From Methanosphaera sp. BMS (GTDB taxonomy: Archaea > Methanobacteriota > Methanobacteria > Methanobacteriales > Methanobacteriaceae), in assembly GCF_003268005.1 (NCBI RefSeq), contig NZ_CP014213.1:1-64000 (forward strand): a stretch of DNA of 64,000 nucleotides. The letters are read 5' to 3'. The notes below the pieces were generated by a model. The model ran no database searches and was not told where the DNA came from. It was given only the letters and a program-made list of their open reading frames with translations. Of the stretch, positions 36,701-45,921 are shown piece after piece (the stretch's first letter is position 1; each line of letters begins with the position of its first letter). The position numbers were made by a program, and so were the translations under genes.

Positions 36701-39700
36701 GTAACTCTTAAAAACCTAATCATCAAAAATGCAGGTACAACCTACAACCCATCCGTACTACAGATATGGACCGGTAACCTGGTAATGGAAAACGTCACAA
36801 TCGTAAACAGTACCGCCTCTTCAAGCGGTGGAGCATTAGTATATATCAGTGCAGACTCAAATGCAACAATTAACGGCGTAACATTTGAAAACAACACTGC
36901 TAGATTCATATCAAATGTAGGTACAACCCTAATAAATAACTCTGTAGTAAAAAATACCAATGCAAACACGTCTTCAATGATTTATTGGGCATTCAACAAT
37001 GGTCCGTTAACCATTGAAAACACAGTATTTGATAGTAACACTGGTTATTCTGCAGGATTTGCAGCAAATACGAATTCAGTATTAACTATGAACAACGTAA
37101 CATTTACCAACAATACCATTTCAACAACAGGAAACGGTATTGTATTACATAGTAACGGTACTTTAACCATAAACAATTCCAATTTTGTCGAAAATACCAA
37201 GAATGATAGTGGAGCATTAAAAGGACTGATATATATAAGAGCAGATACAATTATTGACAATACATTATTTGAAGATAATTGTCTATACTCAACAAGTACA
37301 AGTTCATACTCCACAGGTCAAGGTATGGTATACATAGATAAATCAGGAACAAAATTAAACGTTACCAATTCAGCATTCATCAACAACATAGCAAATAATG
37401 GAAGTGCAATATTCAATTATTACGGAATATTCAATATGTCAAATTCAGTGATTATTGGAAGTCCAACTGATAATTTAATATACACGGATTATTCCACATC
37501 TTATGCTAATGATAACTGGTGGGGTGCTAATGAAGTACCTAGAGACCAATTCAGAACTACTTCAAGTTATAAGGTAATTACAGATTCATGGGTAATCATG
37601 GAAGCTGAAGCTAGTGAAGTAGCCGATGATAAAACAACAATTACAACCACATTAAACAAAGTAACCAATGCTGATGGAGTTGTAAGTGACCTGACTGGAT
37701 CACTGCCTGATGGATTAGGAGTAACATATGATGTTATAACGGGTACTTTGATTGATTCAACCAACTTGATAAATGGCGTATCAACAGCAACAGTACAAAC
37801 TGATGATGGTTCATACACAGTCACTGTAACACAAGCTCAGGAATCAATACAATTATCAAATGAAGAAGTTGGGGATATCATCGTAACAGAAGATTCATAC
37901 AGCACATACTTCAATGATGATGGAACAACAACCTCTAAAGTTAAAGCGGGCAGTACAGTATACATCTCAGGTGAATTATCAAATAAATCATTCATTTTTG
38001 ACGTACCTGTAACCGTAACCACATACAACCAAACACAGGCAAACCTTACAAATGCTAAATTCGTATTTAATGAAGGTGCCAGTGGCAGTAACATGACTAA
38101 TATCATCATAAACAACACTGATTATGCAGAAGTGGCTGTATTTATTGATGAAGCAACAGATATGAACATTACAAACAACACGATTACTCAGACAAACAAT
38201 GACGGTACTACAATAGGAATTGCATTTAACCAAACAACAGGAACTACAATTGAAGCAAATAATATCACAATATCCGGTAAAACATATCCAATAACCAGTA
38301 ATGAATTATTATCAAGAACGGCGGCTATCCAAGGATACAACTCAAGTTCAAATTACATACTGGATAATGATGTAAACATGGTTGGATTAGGTAATGGTGC
38401 AAGTGCATCCTCTTCTGATTCAATGATTGGTATTGAAGTAAGAGGAGAATATTGGATAGATTGGACTACTTATGATATGGGTATGGATGAAAGTAATGAT
38501 AATATGGTATCTGATAACCGTATAACCGTTAGTGGAGATGTAAAATATAACTATGGTATAAGGTTCGGTAACAATATTGATGGAACAATCATTAACAACA
38601 ACACCATCGATGTAACTGGTACAGTCTATGCTTGTGGTATAGAAACCAATAAAGGTGATGATATACAGGTATTGTACAATAACATTAAAGCTGCTGCAGA
38701 AAACTATACCTATGGGGTATATGTATCCACAGGTGGTATGGGTAATGTAAATGATGCAACAGTATTTGCTAATGTTATTAACATAACTGGTAAAGATTGT
38801 TATGGTATTGAATTATTCGGCCCTGATGAAACAACAGTAAGTGAAAATATAATCTATGCTACTGGTGATTATGTATTTGGTATAGGTGGATATAACAGTA
38901 ATCAAAACACCCTTACAGAAAACAACATAACAGTTGTTGGTGATTCAAGCAAAGTAAAACAAGTAACAGCGGACAGTCTTGGTCAGGATATTGTAGGTAT
39001 CTCATTTGCTGGACCTGCTAATCCAAAGAACAATGTTGTAACTAACAACAATGTAAACGTCACAGACATAAACGGTAATGAGGTATATGCTGTAACAATC
39101 AACGGTGATGACAACGCTGTAACCGATAACAATTTATACGGTACAAATTGTATGGGTGATGAAGCTGTTAAATCTACTGGTGACAATACAGTTGAAAACA
39201 ACGGTCCTGTAGGTGACATAATAATTACCAACGACACATACAGTAAATACTTCGATGAAAATGGACTATTCAAAGTAACAAAACAACTTCCAGGTTCAAG
39301 TGTATTCTTATCTGGTGAATTCACAGATAAAGACTTCGTATTCAACGTTCCTGTAAATCTCATAACCGCAGAAAATCAGGCAATATTAAATAACTCAATA
39401 ATCACATTCAATTCCGGTGCAGTTGGCAGTAACATATCCAATATCATTATCAACAACAAAGACTACTGTGAGTATGTGATATACTTAGATCATGTTGATG
39501 ATGTAACAATTGAAAACGTAACCATTAACCAAGAAAATACTGTTGCTGATTCAACTCACTCAATAGGTATAATCTATGGTAAAAATATCACAATCAAAGA
39601 CAGTGCAATTACCACTATCGGTAAATGTTTAGATATTGATTATACTTCAAATAGTAAAGTCTTCACATCTTCAATATACTCATTAGCAACCAAAGCTTTA

Positions 39701-41461
39701 GTAATTGATTCAAACACAATTACCACAAAACAAAATGGTGAAGCTACTGATTATGGTACTATTGAATGTTTAGATTTACGTGGAGACATGACATATGATG
39801 AAGATGAGTATGAATATGTCGGAGAAACATTTGAAGATGCACGTATAGTAAACAATGTAATCAATACAGAAAGTGAATGTTATACATATGGATTAGTATT
39901 CAATTATGCGGTAGAAGATTGTGTCGTTGATAACAACACATTCAATTCCTACAGTACTTTCTACAGTAATGGTATTGAAGCATTCAACACTTCAAAAGTA
40001 AACATAACCAATAACAACATAAACGTTAATTCCGCAGATTTCGCATATGGTATATACTTATCAGGAATGGTTGATTGGAATACTTATGAGACAAGGTTAA
40101 CCGATTTCAACTATGTTGCAAACAATACACTCGTCTGTAACAGTAATGTTGCATATGTAGTCGAGTTATACCTAGCTTCAAACAACACATTCATAAACAA
40201 CAACCTAACTGCAAATACCAATTATTCAATCGGATTTGCAGGAAGTGATTCTGGTGATAATACAATATCATACAACAATGTAGTATTAAATAATGACATG
40301 GTTCAAACGGAAGTGCCAAATTATGATTCAATTGACAGCTATCCTGCAGGTGTAAAAGTAGTCTTTGGTTACATGGGATATCCTGGAGGTAACGTGATAA
40401 CATTCAACAATATAACAGTAAATGCAGATACCGATGACATATTATACACGGTAAACCTTACAGATGTTGAATCCAACACAGTAACCGATAACATTTTAAT
40501 TGGTGTAAATACTGTAGGATCTTCTTCTGTAGTATATACTGGAGAAGATAACACTGTTGAAAGAAACTTACCTAAATCTGTTAATGTAACAATGGATGAA
40601 ATTGTCGGATTCATTGGACAGGAAACAATACTTTCCGTATCAGTAATTGATGAAGATGGTGAAGATGTCCAAGACGGTATAGTAACCTTTACTGATGCAA
40701 AAGGTAACCTATTAGGTGTAGCAAATGTTGAAAATGGATTTGCAGCAATCGGTGTAACATACAACAAGACACTTGAAACAACAATCACGGCAGAATATGC
40801 TAACGAATACATGACTGCAACTGCTGAAAACAATTTAACCATCAGAAAAGTAGTAACAATCATTACAATCGATGAATTTACTGCAACTGTAGGTGAAGAA
40901 GTTACCATAACAGCAAGAGTAGTTGATGTAAATGATAATCCGGTAACAAACGGTAAGGTCGTATTCAAAGTAAATGGTAAAACATTGAAAGATGGAAGCG
41001 GCAAGGTAATCTATGCCAAAGTAGTTAACGGTGTAGCAACCATTACATACACTGTTCCTGAAGATTGGACAGATGCTAATATCACTGCTGTTTACTCAGG
41101 TTCAAGCAAATATGAAGAATCTCAAGAAACTGCTGCCATTAACATGACTGCAACAACTCCTGCATTAACAATAGAACCTATCACTGATAGCATAACTATT
41201 GGTACACAAGTAACTCTCAAGGCTAGTGTAACTGGAACATCAAGTCCACTTAATAATGGAAAAGTAGTCTTCAAATTAAATGGTAAAACATTGAAAGATG
41301 AAAGTGGTAAAGTAATCTACGCTAAAGTTGTAAATGGTGTAGCAACACTTGACTACACATTTGCTGACGTAAAAGCAAAAGTTTACACACTTAGTGCAGT
41401 ACTTATAAGCACTGAATATGAAAGACTTGAAGATTCAACTGAAATTTCATTTGTTAATTAA
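33797..41461 (+). CDS. Giant adhesin-like surface protein with NosD-type beta-helix repeats and Ig-like modules
   Basis: About 2554 residues. The signal peptide MLKNKTKMFLLFSLVLITMI matches the start of the giant protein at 58249 (MLRNKTKIFLL), which sets this ATG over one 9 bases upstream. Layout: beta-helix block, one Ig-like unit (FDEGETPVFVAFVTDDNGNK), second beta-helix block, two further homologous blocks of about 445 residues. Each of those opens with GDII-x-T/N-x-x-S and carries NIIINN and N-x-T-I/V-x-N repeats. The C-terminus is three Ig-like units, of which two contain KVNGKTLKD or KLNGKTLKD followed by KVIYAKVVNG. No anchor motif at the end. A perfect hairpin terminator follows 4 bases after the stop. 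Likely a cell-wall-associated or secreted adhesin. Confidence 0.9.
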   Translation: MLKNKTKMFLLFSLVLITMIGMTAIAAADVDDSTSDAQISDASSQVGDTISDFTSDNSNKLIEQTGNTKTVKNEGESGTLSDLQSDIGSATDSITLQKDYTSTSDEQPFVIAKDLTIEGNGKTITAVNGAFNISSGNTVSIKNLVFTGKNGVPAMIKVDGILNLENVTFQDCFSSTYANAAVLNITANAVVTMDGCSINNTCSTKAAVGVAAEAKLDVKNSNFTDIVALNAPIGTYGNGANITVDNCYFYNSSRVNYGAAIYMDNSGYLTVNNTLIENCSAGTRGAIYTSAVTNIENTVVTGLNLTTSSAQYSRGSGLWIETSTANVYLKNNTFTNGQILKDEGIYTRNGFINSTVKVTVADYSFDEGETPVFVAFVTDDNGNKIGGGNVVFTTEDKTYTATLENGTASVTASDLALDNTYRVKAVYQRTPEEVQEITEGVITYGNVLPAMTDYTSMQEVINSQEAQAVVKLNNNITRAEGEEKVVIDKDLTINGAKLVIDASQGTVFEITNGATVTINDLTITNAESANVINITNGNLILENVVIKDTTVTPEYAVGALIAVKPGSSLLLENSIIENISGPLIDANGTTGIGDTIFRNINGGSANGEIYVRSNLTMSGSTVENCTAYSGFLYSAASLSAFRMNGKLVINNCTFVNNVITTGNAVVSVANNTEIYNSKFIGNKATRDSSYASAIGISGSSDQTVTMNVISCYFENNTCEGDEGNTAIAGAHSIMNVTNSVFLRNDTKPFFSYSTPEYGAKAILNGNYWGTNNTLEDGAVVTEGNEYDEWEDEWVTTQYDVTIDNWVVINTEVTQFEDNNMKYNVVTTASSMDTNGQTSELTQSLPNCINVSYQATAGRFDSNTVTISNNVANNVFTSGLEASTVTVSVPNIEQTFELEAPEIDESNYFGLELMIDGTPDGETFTFTRDCTRGESENNVTIENRNIVIDGNGHTIDENNGRLFMIQNSNVTLKNLIIKNAGTTYNPSVLQIWTGNLVMENVTIVNSTASSSGGALVYISADSNATINGVTFENNTARFISNVGTTLINNSVVKNTNANTSSMIYWAFNNGPLTIENTVFDSNTGYSAGFAANTNSVLTMNNVTFTNNTISTTGNGIVLHSNGTLTINNSNFVENTKNDSGALKGLIYIRADTIIDNTLFEDNCLYSTSTSSYSTGQGMVYIDKSGTKLNVTNSAFINNIANNGSAIFNYYGIFNMSNSVIIGSPTDNLIYTDYSTSYANDNWWGANEVPRDQFRTTSSYKVITDSWVIMEAEASEVADDKTTITTTLNKVTNADGVVSDLTGSLPDGLGVTYDVITGTLIDSTNLINGVSTATVQTDDGSYTVTVTQAQESIQLSNEEVGDIIVTEDSYSTYFNDDGTTTSKVKAGSTVYISGELSNKSFIFDVPVTVTTYNQTQANLTNAKFVFNEGASGSNMTNIIINNTDYAEVAVFIDEATDMNITNNTITQTNNDGTTIGIAFNQTTGTTIEANNITISGKTYPITSNELLSRTAAIQGYNSSSNYILDNDVNMVGLGNGASASSSDSMIGIEVRGEYWIDWTTYDMGMDESNDNMVSDNRITVSGDVKYNYGIRFGNNIDGTIINNNTIDVTGTVYACGIETNKGDDIQVLYNNIKAAAENYTYGVYVSTGGMGNVNDATVFANVINITGKDCYGIELFGPDETTVSENIIYATGDYVFGIGGYNSNQNTLTENNITVVGDSSKVKQVTADSLGQDIVGISFAGPANPKNNVVTNNNVNVTDINGNEVYAVTINGDDNAVTDNNLYGTNCMGDEAVKSTGDNTVENNGPVGDIIITNDTYSKYFDENGLFKVTKQLPGSSVFLSGEFTDKDFVFNVPVNLITAENQAILNNSIITFNSGAVGSNISNIIINNKDYCEYVIYLDHVDDVTIENVTINQENTVADSTHSIGIIYGKNITIKDSAITTIGKCLDIDYTSNSKVFTSSIYSLATKALVIDSNTITTKQNGEATDYGTIECLDLRGDMTYDEDEYEYVGETFEDARIVNNVINTESECYTYGLVFNYAVEDCVVDNNTFNSYSTFYSNGIEAFNTSKVNITNNNINVNSADFAYGIYLSGMVDWNTYETRLTDFNYVANNTLVCNSNVAYVVELYLASNNTFINNNLTANTNYSIGFAGSDSGDNTISYNNVVLNNDMVQTEVPNYDSIDSYPAGVKVVFGYMGYPGGNVITFNNITVNADTDDILYTVNLTDVESNTVTDNILIGVNTVGSSSVVYTGEDNTVERNLPKSVNVTMDEIVGFIGQETILSVSVIDEDGEDVQDGIVTFTDAKGNLLGVANVENGFAAIGVTYNKTLETTITAEYANEYMTATAENNLTIRKVVTIITIDEFTATVGEEVTITARVVDVNDNPVTNGKVVFKVNGKTLKDGSGKVIYAKVVNGVATITYTVPEDWTDANITAVYSGSSKYEESQETAAINMTATTPALTIEPITDSITIGTQVTLKASVTGTSSPLNNGKVVFKLNGKTLKDESGKVIYAKVVNGVATLDYTFADVKAKVYTLSAVLISTEYERLEDSTEISFVN
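37873..40560 (+). repeat. Two diverged tandem blocks inside the giant adhesin gene
   Basis: Blocks starting at about 37873 and 39212 encode parallel series: GDIIVTEDSYSTYF and GDIIITNDTYSKYF, then YISGELSNKSFIFDVPV and FLSGEFTDKDFVFNVPV, then SNMTNIIINNTDY and SNISNIIINNKDY. Period about 1.34 kb. Protein similarity is clear while DNA has diverged, so the duplication is old. Confidence 0.75.
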
Positions 41462-41464
41462 ATG

Positions 41465-41502
41465 GTAGAATAATTAACCTTATTCTACTTTATTTTTTTT
41501 TA
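41465..41502 (+). terminator. Hairpin plus T-run terminator of the giant adhesin gene
   Basis: GTAGAATAA and TTATTCTAC pair perfectly over 9 bases around TTAACC, followed by a T-rich run with nine consecutive T. It begins 4 bases after the stop codon. Confidence 0.85.
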
Positions 41503-42027
41503 TAATTATTGTGTTCATGTTTAAGACTTGTTTTAAGGCACATGATTTGATTCTATTTTTAAAGACAATTATGCATATTCTATCTATGAAACTAATTTTA
41601 CAATATTGGATGATATATTCAATAGGATATGCCAAAAATAATCACTAATCTAGTTCTGTAAAAATAATAAATAAGTAAAAAAATCGTCTACATCTATTAA
41701 TATAAGTTTTTTAAAGAGACTTGGCCAAAAGTATTTTAAAACAAAAAAAAGTATTACTTATATAAGTCAAGAAGAAAAAAAAACTTCCATAAACATATAT
41801 TTTATAACAACCATTTTTTCATTTTAAAGCAAGTAAACAATAAACAGCATAACATTTCTTTCTTTTATTATAAAAGATTTAAACCCAGAAATAATCATAC
41901 TGCATGGAATACTCTCTTTTGCCTTTGTTCAAATCAAATAACGACAAACATGTGATAATAACAATAATGGACAATAAGGGATAAACATTTTTTTATATTG
42001 CATCTATTATATATCTGGATGTCTTGG
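41503..42027. other. AT-rich region beyond the TnpB gene
   Basis: No ORF worth listing. It must hold the right end of the TnpB element and, if one exists, most of its guide-like RNA, which in this family overlaps and follows the 3' end of the gene on the minus strand. I could not fix the element boundary, because no diagnostic hairpin or cleavage tetramer stood out. Confidence 0.4.
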
Positions 42028-43395
42028 TTATAATTTGATTTTACTTGGAGTAGTCTGGACCCACTTACACAATAGCTCAAAATTGAACCTATGCTTACAT
42101 TTTCGTATAATATTGGCTGCAGCGTTTACATCTGCGTTAATAATTTTTCCATTTTGTGTTTCGTATAATCCACGTTGGACTCTATTGCCCTTAAATTCAT
42201 ATTTAACTTTATCTTCCTTCTTTTTATCCTTCTTTTTTTTATCCTTCTTCTTTTTATCCCCCTTATTTTCAGCGTCTTTTTTTTCTTGGTATTCTGGTAG
42301 TATGTCTTCATCTAGGAAGCTGCTTTGGCTTGTGTATGATTCTTCCTGTATTATAAGGTCTATTTCGTGTATTTGGCATCGTGTTTCTAGTTTTTGTTTG
42401 AATTGTTTGAATGCTATGTGTGAAAATATTTGGTTTTGTTTTTTTCCCAGATTGGTCTTGTGCTGGAAATTATTGTTGTATCCAAGCACAATTGTACCTA
42501 CATCTTGTTGTTTGCATTTTTTTATGATGAAGTTTACTGTTTGGTTGAGGAAGTTGTCTTGTATGTTTTTGAATTTTTGGTTTATTTTTCGGATTCTATT
42601 GGATGTTTTACGTCCTTGTTTATTAAGTATTGATTGGTAGTGTGCTGTTTTCTTACATTTGAAGTATATTTGATTTTTTAATTTTCTCCCGTCCACAATA
42701 CATGGAGGCCCTTCGGTTGTAACAATTGTTGCAAAATTATTTACACCAGGATCAATACCCATAATTTTATCCTTATCCAAATCCAGTGGCTTTTTTTCAG
42801 CTTCATAAGTGAAATTTGCCTTAAACATCTTTCCATTATTTATAGGAATGATTTCCACTTGAATAATCTTTTTATCTCGTATGTTCTCAGGAATTTTTAT
42901 TCTAGGTCTACAATTCTTTGATTCCAACACTTTCTTATACTCCCTACTTAAGGGTAATTCTATAAAACCCTCTTCCAGCTTCTTTTTAGAAGAAGTAACA
43001 GATTCTTTCGGAATTATAATGTTATGTAATCGATAATTCTCATGTTTTTTAGGCGGATTAACCTTTTGATTATATTTACCATCAATTTTTTTATTTTTCA
43101 ACTCAATATATCCATTGAATGATTCAACATGCTTTTTTATAGTAGTATTAGCTAACTGAGCCTGAAGAAAAGAATATTCCATCTTAAATTCTTCTTTGAC
43201 CTTGTTAATTATTGGTTTAAAATTTATTTTCTTAAAATGCTTTCTGTCAGTAGATTTAACAAATGGCGTCTTTTCCACAGCACAATTTCTCAAATAGTTA
43301 AGTTTCAAGGAAATATCCACTAAAACATTATATTGTTTCTTAGTAAGACCACGAATAAGAATACTTTGAGTTAATAAAACATTTTCATCTGACAT
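42028..43395 (-). CDS. tnpB: TnpB-like RNA-guided nuclease / IS605 OrfB-type protein, zinc-ribbon-less variant
   Basis: 455 residues. RuvC-like active site: Asp in IMGIDPGVNNFATIV, Glu in IIQEESYTSQSSFLDED, Asp in INADVNAAANI. The N-terminal half is basic and helical, as in TnpB. The region between the Glu and the last Asp normally holds a CxxC...CxxC zinc ribbon. Here it has no Cys pair but a lysine-rich insert (KGDKKKKDKKKKDKKKEDK). The EESYTSQSSFLD...RGLYETQNGK...NADVNAAANI series belongs to a known zinc-ribbon-lacking OrfB subgroup. No TnpA transposase is nearby, so movement would need help in trans. GGAGGTG lies 14 bases before the ATG, and GAGAG is closer. Confidence 0.9.
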   Translation of the reverse strand: MSDENVLLTQSILIRGLTKKQYNVLVDISLKLNYLRNCAVEKTPFVKSTDRKHFKKINFKPIINKVKEEFKMEYSFLQAQLANTTIKKHVESFNGYIELKNKKIDGKYNQKVNPPKKHENYRLHNIIIPKESVTSSKKKLEEGFIELPLSREYKKVLESKNCRPRIKIPENIRDKKIIQVEIIPINNGKMFKANFTYEAEKKPLDLDKDKIMGIDPGVNNFATIVTTEGPPCIVDGRKLKNQIYFKCKKTAHYQSILNKQGRKTSNRIRKINQKFKNIQDNFLNQTVNFIIKKCKQQDVGTIVLGYNNNFQHKTNLGKKQNQIFSHIAFKQFKQKLETRCQIHEIDLIIQEESYTSQSSFLDEDILPEYQEKKDAENKGDKKKKDKKKKDKKKEDKVKYEFKGNRVQRGLYETQNGKIINADVNAAANIIRKCKHRFNFELLCKWVQTTPSKIKL

Positions 43396-43814
43396 AATCT
43401 CTCTTAGTTCACCTCCCCTATAATCACTGAATAAACATAATCACATAATATCTAACAAAATGTTCCTCAATAAACATTCATAACAGTCCCCCATATAAAG
43501 ACATAACATATTACATGATTATATTATTATATTATTCATAGATACTATATAAATAAAATGAGAGCGTCTGATAAGTATTCAAAGGGGAGTCATGATAAGT
43601 ATTCAAAGGGGGGTCATGATAAGTAATAATAATATAATTATTTTAAATTTTAACTAAAACAGATGCTAATAAATTAGTAAGTGTATAAAAGTATTACTCA
43701 AGAGTGAAAAAACATAATTTATGCCAACACTCTTAAATAAAAAAAAAAATAATAAATGGGGAATTTAAGTTAACATGCCCGTTAAAATAGCCATACTTTT
43801 TTTTTTCAATGTTT
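43396..43814. other. Upstream region of the TnpB gene and flank of the IS1182 element
   Basis: Contains the probable TnpB promoter (minus-strand TTTATTTATATAG near 43548-43560), with the tandem 24-base repeats just upstream. An AAGAGTG/CACTCTT inverted repeat lies near 43702-43735, and the TGTTT target duplication of the IS1182 element closes it. No gene. A 21-codon frame beginning in the repeats has an AGGGGAG before it but no protein-like character. Confidence 0.45.
43569..43625. repeat. Tandem 24-base direct repeat upstream of tnpB
   Basis: TGATAAGTATTCAAAGGGG plus RGTCA occurs twice in a row with one base difference and then a 9-base partial third copy. On the minus strand it abuts the likely TnpB TATA box, so it may be an operator or part of the element's left end. 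Confidence 0.7.
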
Positions 43815-45917
43815 GAGTATTGGACAAAACTCTTAAATTACTTATTTTATCTTAATTTTCCATATTTATTCTTATTTTAGTTTTTTAATGGTGTATTGTT
43901 CTTTTTTTATTTTAGTTTTATTATTTTTTTAATTATTTTTATTTTTTTATTAATTTTTTTCTGCGTGTATTTTGCTTGTTTTTGATAGTTACAGTTAGTT
44001 TTATATATTATTTTTTATATAAATAATTATAATTATTTAATATTTAATATAAGTAGTTAGTTAGTCTTTAAACTAAGTATTAATGTTTATTTAATTGTAT
44101 TTTTATATTTTGATTATATTTTGTTAGATTTATTAAATATTATATGGTTGGGTGTTTATGTTATGTATTCTGAAGTTTTTGATGAAAAGAAACGTTTGTT
44201 ACGTGAGCGTGGTTTGATTAGTTTTGTTTTGGATGATGATTTGTTGTTTTTTATCAAGTTTTTTGTTGAGAATTATTGTCAGGAAATTTGTGGTTATTTT
44301 GAGCAAAAAGGAACTGGACGTCCTCGTTATCCAATTGAAAACATGCTTGGATTGCTTTTATATGCTTATTGTAATAAAGTATTTTCTCCGAAGGACATAG
44401 AGAGCAATTCACGTACTAATATTCCTTATATGGTGTTGATGGATGGGTTAACACCATCTAGTCGTAGTATTAGTCGTTATCGTTTTGTTTTAGGTTGTTA
44501 TTATAAGTCTATTCTTTCTAGAACATTGCAGTTGGCTGTTGATTTGGGTTTAACAGATTTTGATCATGTAGCAATTGATGGTACAATTATTAAAGCATAT
44601 AACAGTAGTTTTAATGTTATTCGTAAAGTAGATGTTAATCGTTTAATTAAAATACTAGAAAATGATAATCATGATGAAGAGATTATAAATAAGTTAAGAA
44701 AACCTGCTTATAATTTGTTAAATAGTGATATGAAGTTAAAAGAAAAACTTGACTTTTTATATCATTTGAAAGAAGAATTAAAAAGTAGTGGGCAAAAAAC
44801 TGTGGCATTGTATGATAGTGAAGCTCGTTGGATGTTAAACAAAAAAGGAAAAAAAGAAATATCATACAATCTTCAAACAGCAGTAGACTACACAAGCAAA
44901 CTAATATTAGCTATTCATGTTTCCAATCACCCTACTGACCATTATCAACTACCACCAACACTAACCAAAGCCATACAAAATAGTCCAGTACCATTAAATA
45001 AAATAAGTGCCGATACAGGATACCATAACGAAGTAAGCAGCAGCATACTACAAAAATACGAACTAGATGGATATATAGTTAACAGAAAACAAACCAAAGA
45101 CCACAAAAAACAATACAATTCCAACCCATTCCATAAAGATAATATGATAGAAATTGAAGGAACTAATGCATTTTTATGCTTTAATAATGAACTACTAACA
45201 TTCAAATACCAATACGTAGTTAATAACAAAAATAAAAAGAAACAAGAAGACCCATATGAAATAAAAAGAATATTCAACAATCCCGAAGCATGTTACATCT
45301 GCCCATACAAAAAATTATGCTTCACTGACTCACATACACACAGACAAGTAACAGAATATGGATCAGAATACACACAACAGATGAAATACAAACTCGAAAC
45401 CATCGAAGGAAAAGAAGAATACAAAAAAAGATCCAAAACAGTAGAAGCACCATTCGGAACATTCAAACAACAATACCACATCAACAAACTACCATTTATC
45501 AAAACACAAAACATAGAAAACAACATAAACCTATACAGCATAACATACAATATAAAACGAATAATAAACATGATAGAACTAGAATTAGATGTAAATAAAG
45601 AATATCAAACATTTAAAAAAGAAAAAATAAAAGAATATCAATTATAAAAAAAATAGAACATTTACTAACCTCCTCAAAAAACACACCCTCTTTTTTTACA
45701 AACACCTAATAAAACAAATAAAAATATAACAATGTTAATTATTTTAATAAAAAATCTAAATAAACACAAAAAATAAGGAAAAAATGATGAAAAAACTCCA
45801 ATAAAATATCAACATTGATAAAATAATAATATTCAAAAATAGGTTAAAACAAGAAAACAAGAAAATATAAAACGATTAAGCAGAAAATAAAAGAATAAAA
45901 AGTTTTGTCATATACTC
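43815..45917 (+). mobile_element. Complete IS1182-type insertion sequence
   Basis: Terminal inverted repeats: left 43815-43831 GAGTATTGGACAAAACT, right 45901-45917 with reverse complement GAGTATATGACAAAACT, 15 of 17 identical. The 5-base direct repeat TGTTT abuts both ends (43810-43814, 45918-45922). Length 2103 bases with a single intact transposase gene. The right end lies 4 bases past the stop codon of the neighbouring minus-strand gene, which is undamaged. Confidence 0.8.
44163..45647 (+). CDS. IS1182-type DDE transposase
   Basis: 494 residues. The N-terminal DUF772-like segment (GTGRPRYPIENMLGLLLYAYCNKVFSPKDIE) is followed by the DDE core: Asp in HVAIDGTIIKA, Asp in ISADTGYHNEVSSS, Glu in KTVEAPFGTFKQQYH. 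A Cys set before the Glu (ACYICPYKKLCF) is typical of the family. The reading frame is complete, so the element may be active. The start used is the ATG with GGGTG 9 bases before it. An upstream TTG is less likely. Base composition and codon use, with U-ending codons in the first half and A-ending codons later, differ from the host genes and change midway. Confidence 0.92.
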   Translation: MYSEVFDEKKRLLRERGLISFVLDDDLLFFIKFFVENYCQEICGYFEQKGTGRPRYPIENMLGLLLYAYCNKVFSPKDIESNSRTNIPYMVLMDGLTPSSRSISRYRFVLGCYYKSILSRTLQLAVDLGLTDFDHVAIDGTIIKAYNSSFNVIRKVDVNRLIKILENDNHDEEIINKLRKPAYNLLNSDMKLKEKLDFLYHLKEELKSSGQKTVALYDSEARWMLNKKGKKEISYNLQTAVDYTSKLILAIHVSNHPTDHYQLPPTLTKAIQNSPVPLNKISADTGYHNEVSSSILQKYELDGYIVNRKQTKDHKKQYNSNPFHKDNMIEIEGTNAFLCFNNELLTFKYQYVVNNKNKKKQEDPYEIKRIFNNPEACYICPYKKLCFTDSHTHRQVTEYGSEYTQQMKYKLETIEGKEEYKKRSKTVEAPFGTFKQQYHINKLPFIKTQNIENNINLYSITYNIKRIINMIELELDVNKEYQTFKKEKIKEYQL

Positions 45918-45921
45918 TGTT

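Noticed and set aside
43569-43625. CRISPR-like repeats
   Set aside because: The units are directly adjacent with no spacers, there are only two and a part copies, and no cas genes are in the window.
43592-43657. 21-codon frame starting in the 24-base repeats with an AGGGGAG before it
   Set aside because: The product is low-complexity (Ile/Asn) and the ATG arises from the repeat itself. No homology is recognisable.
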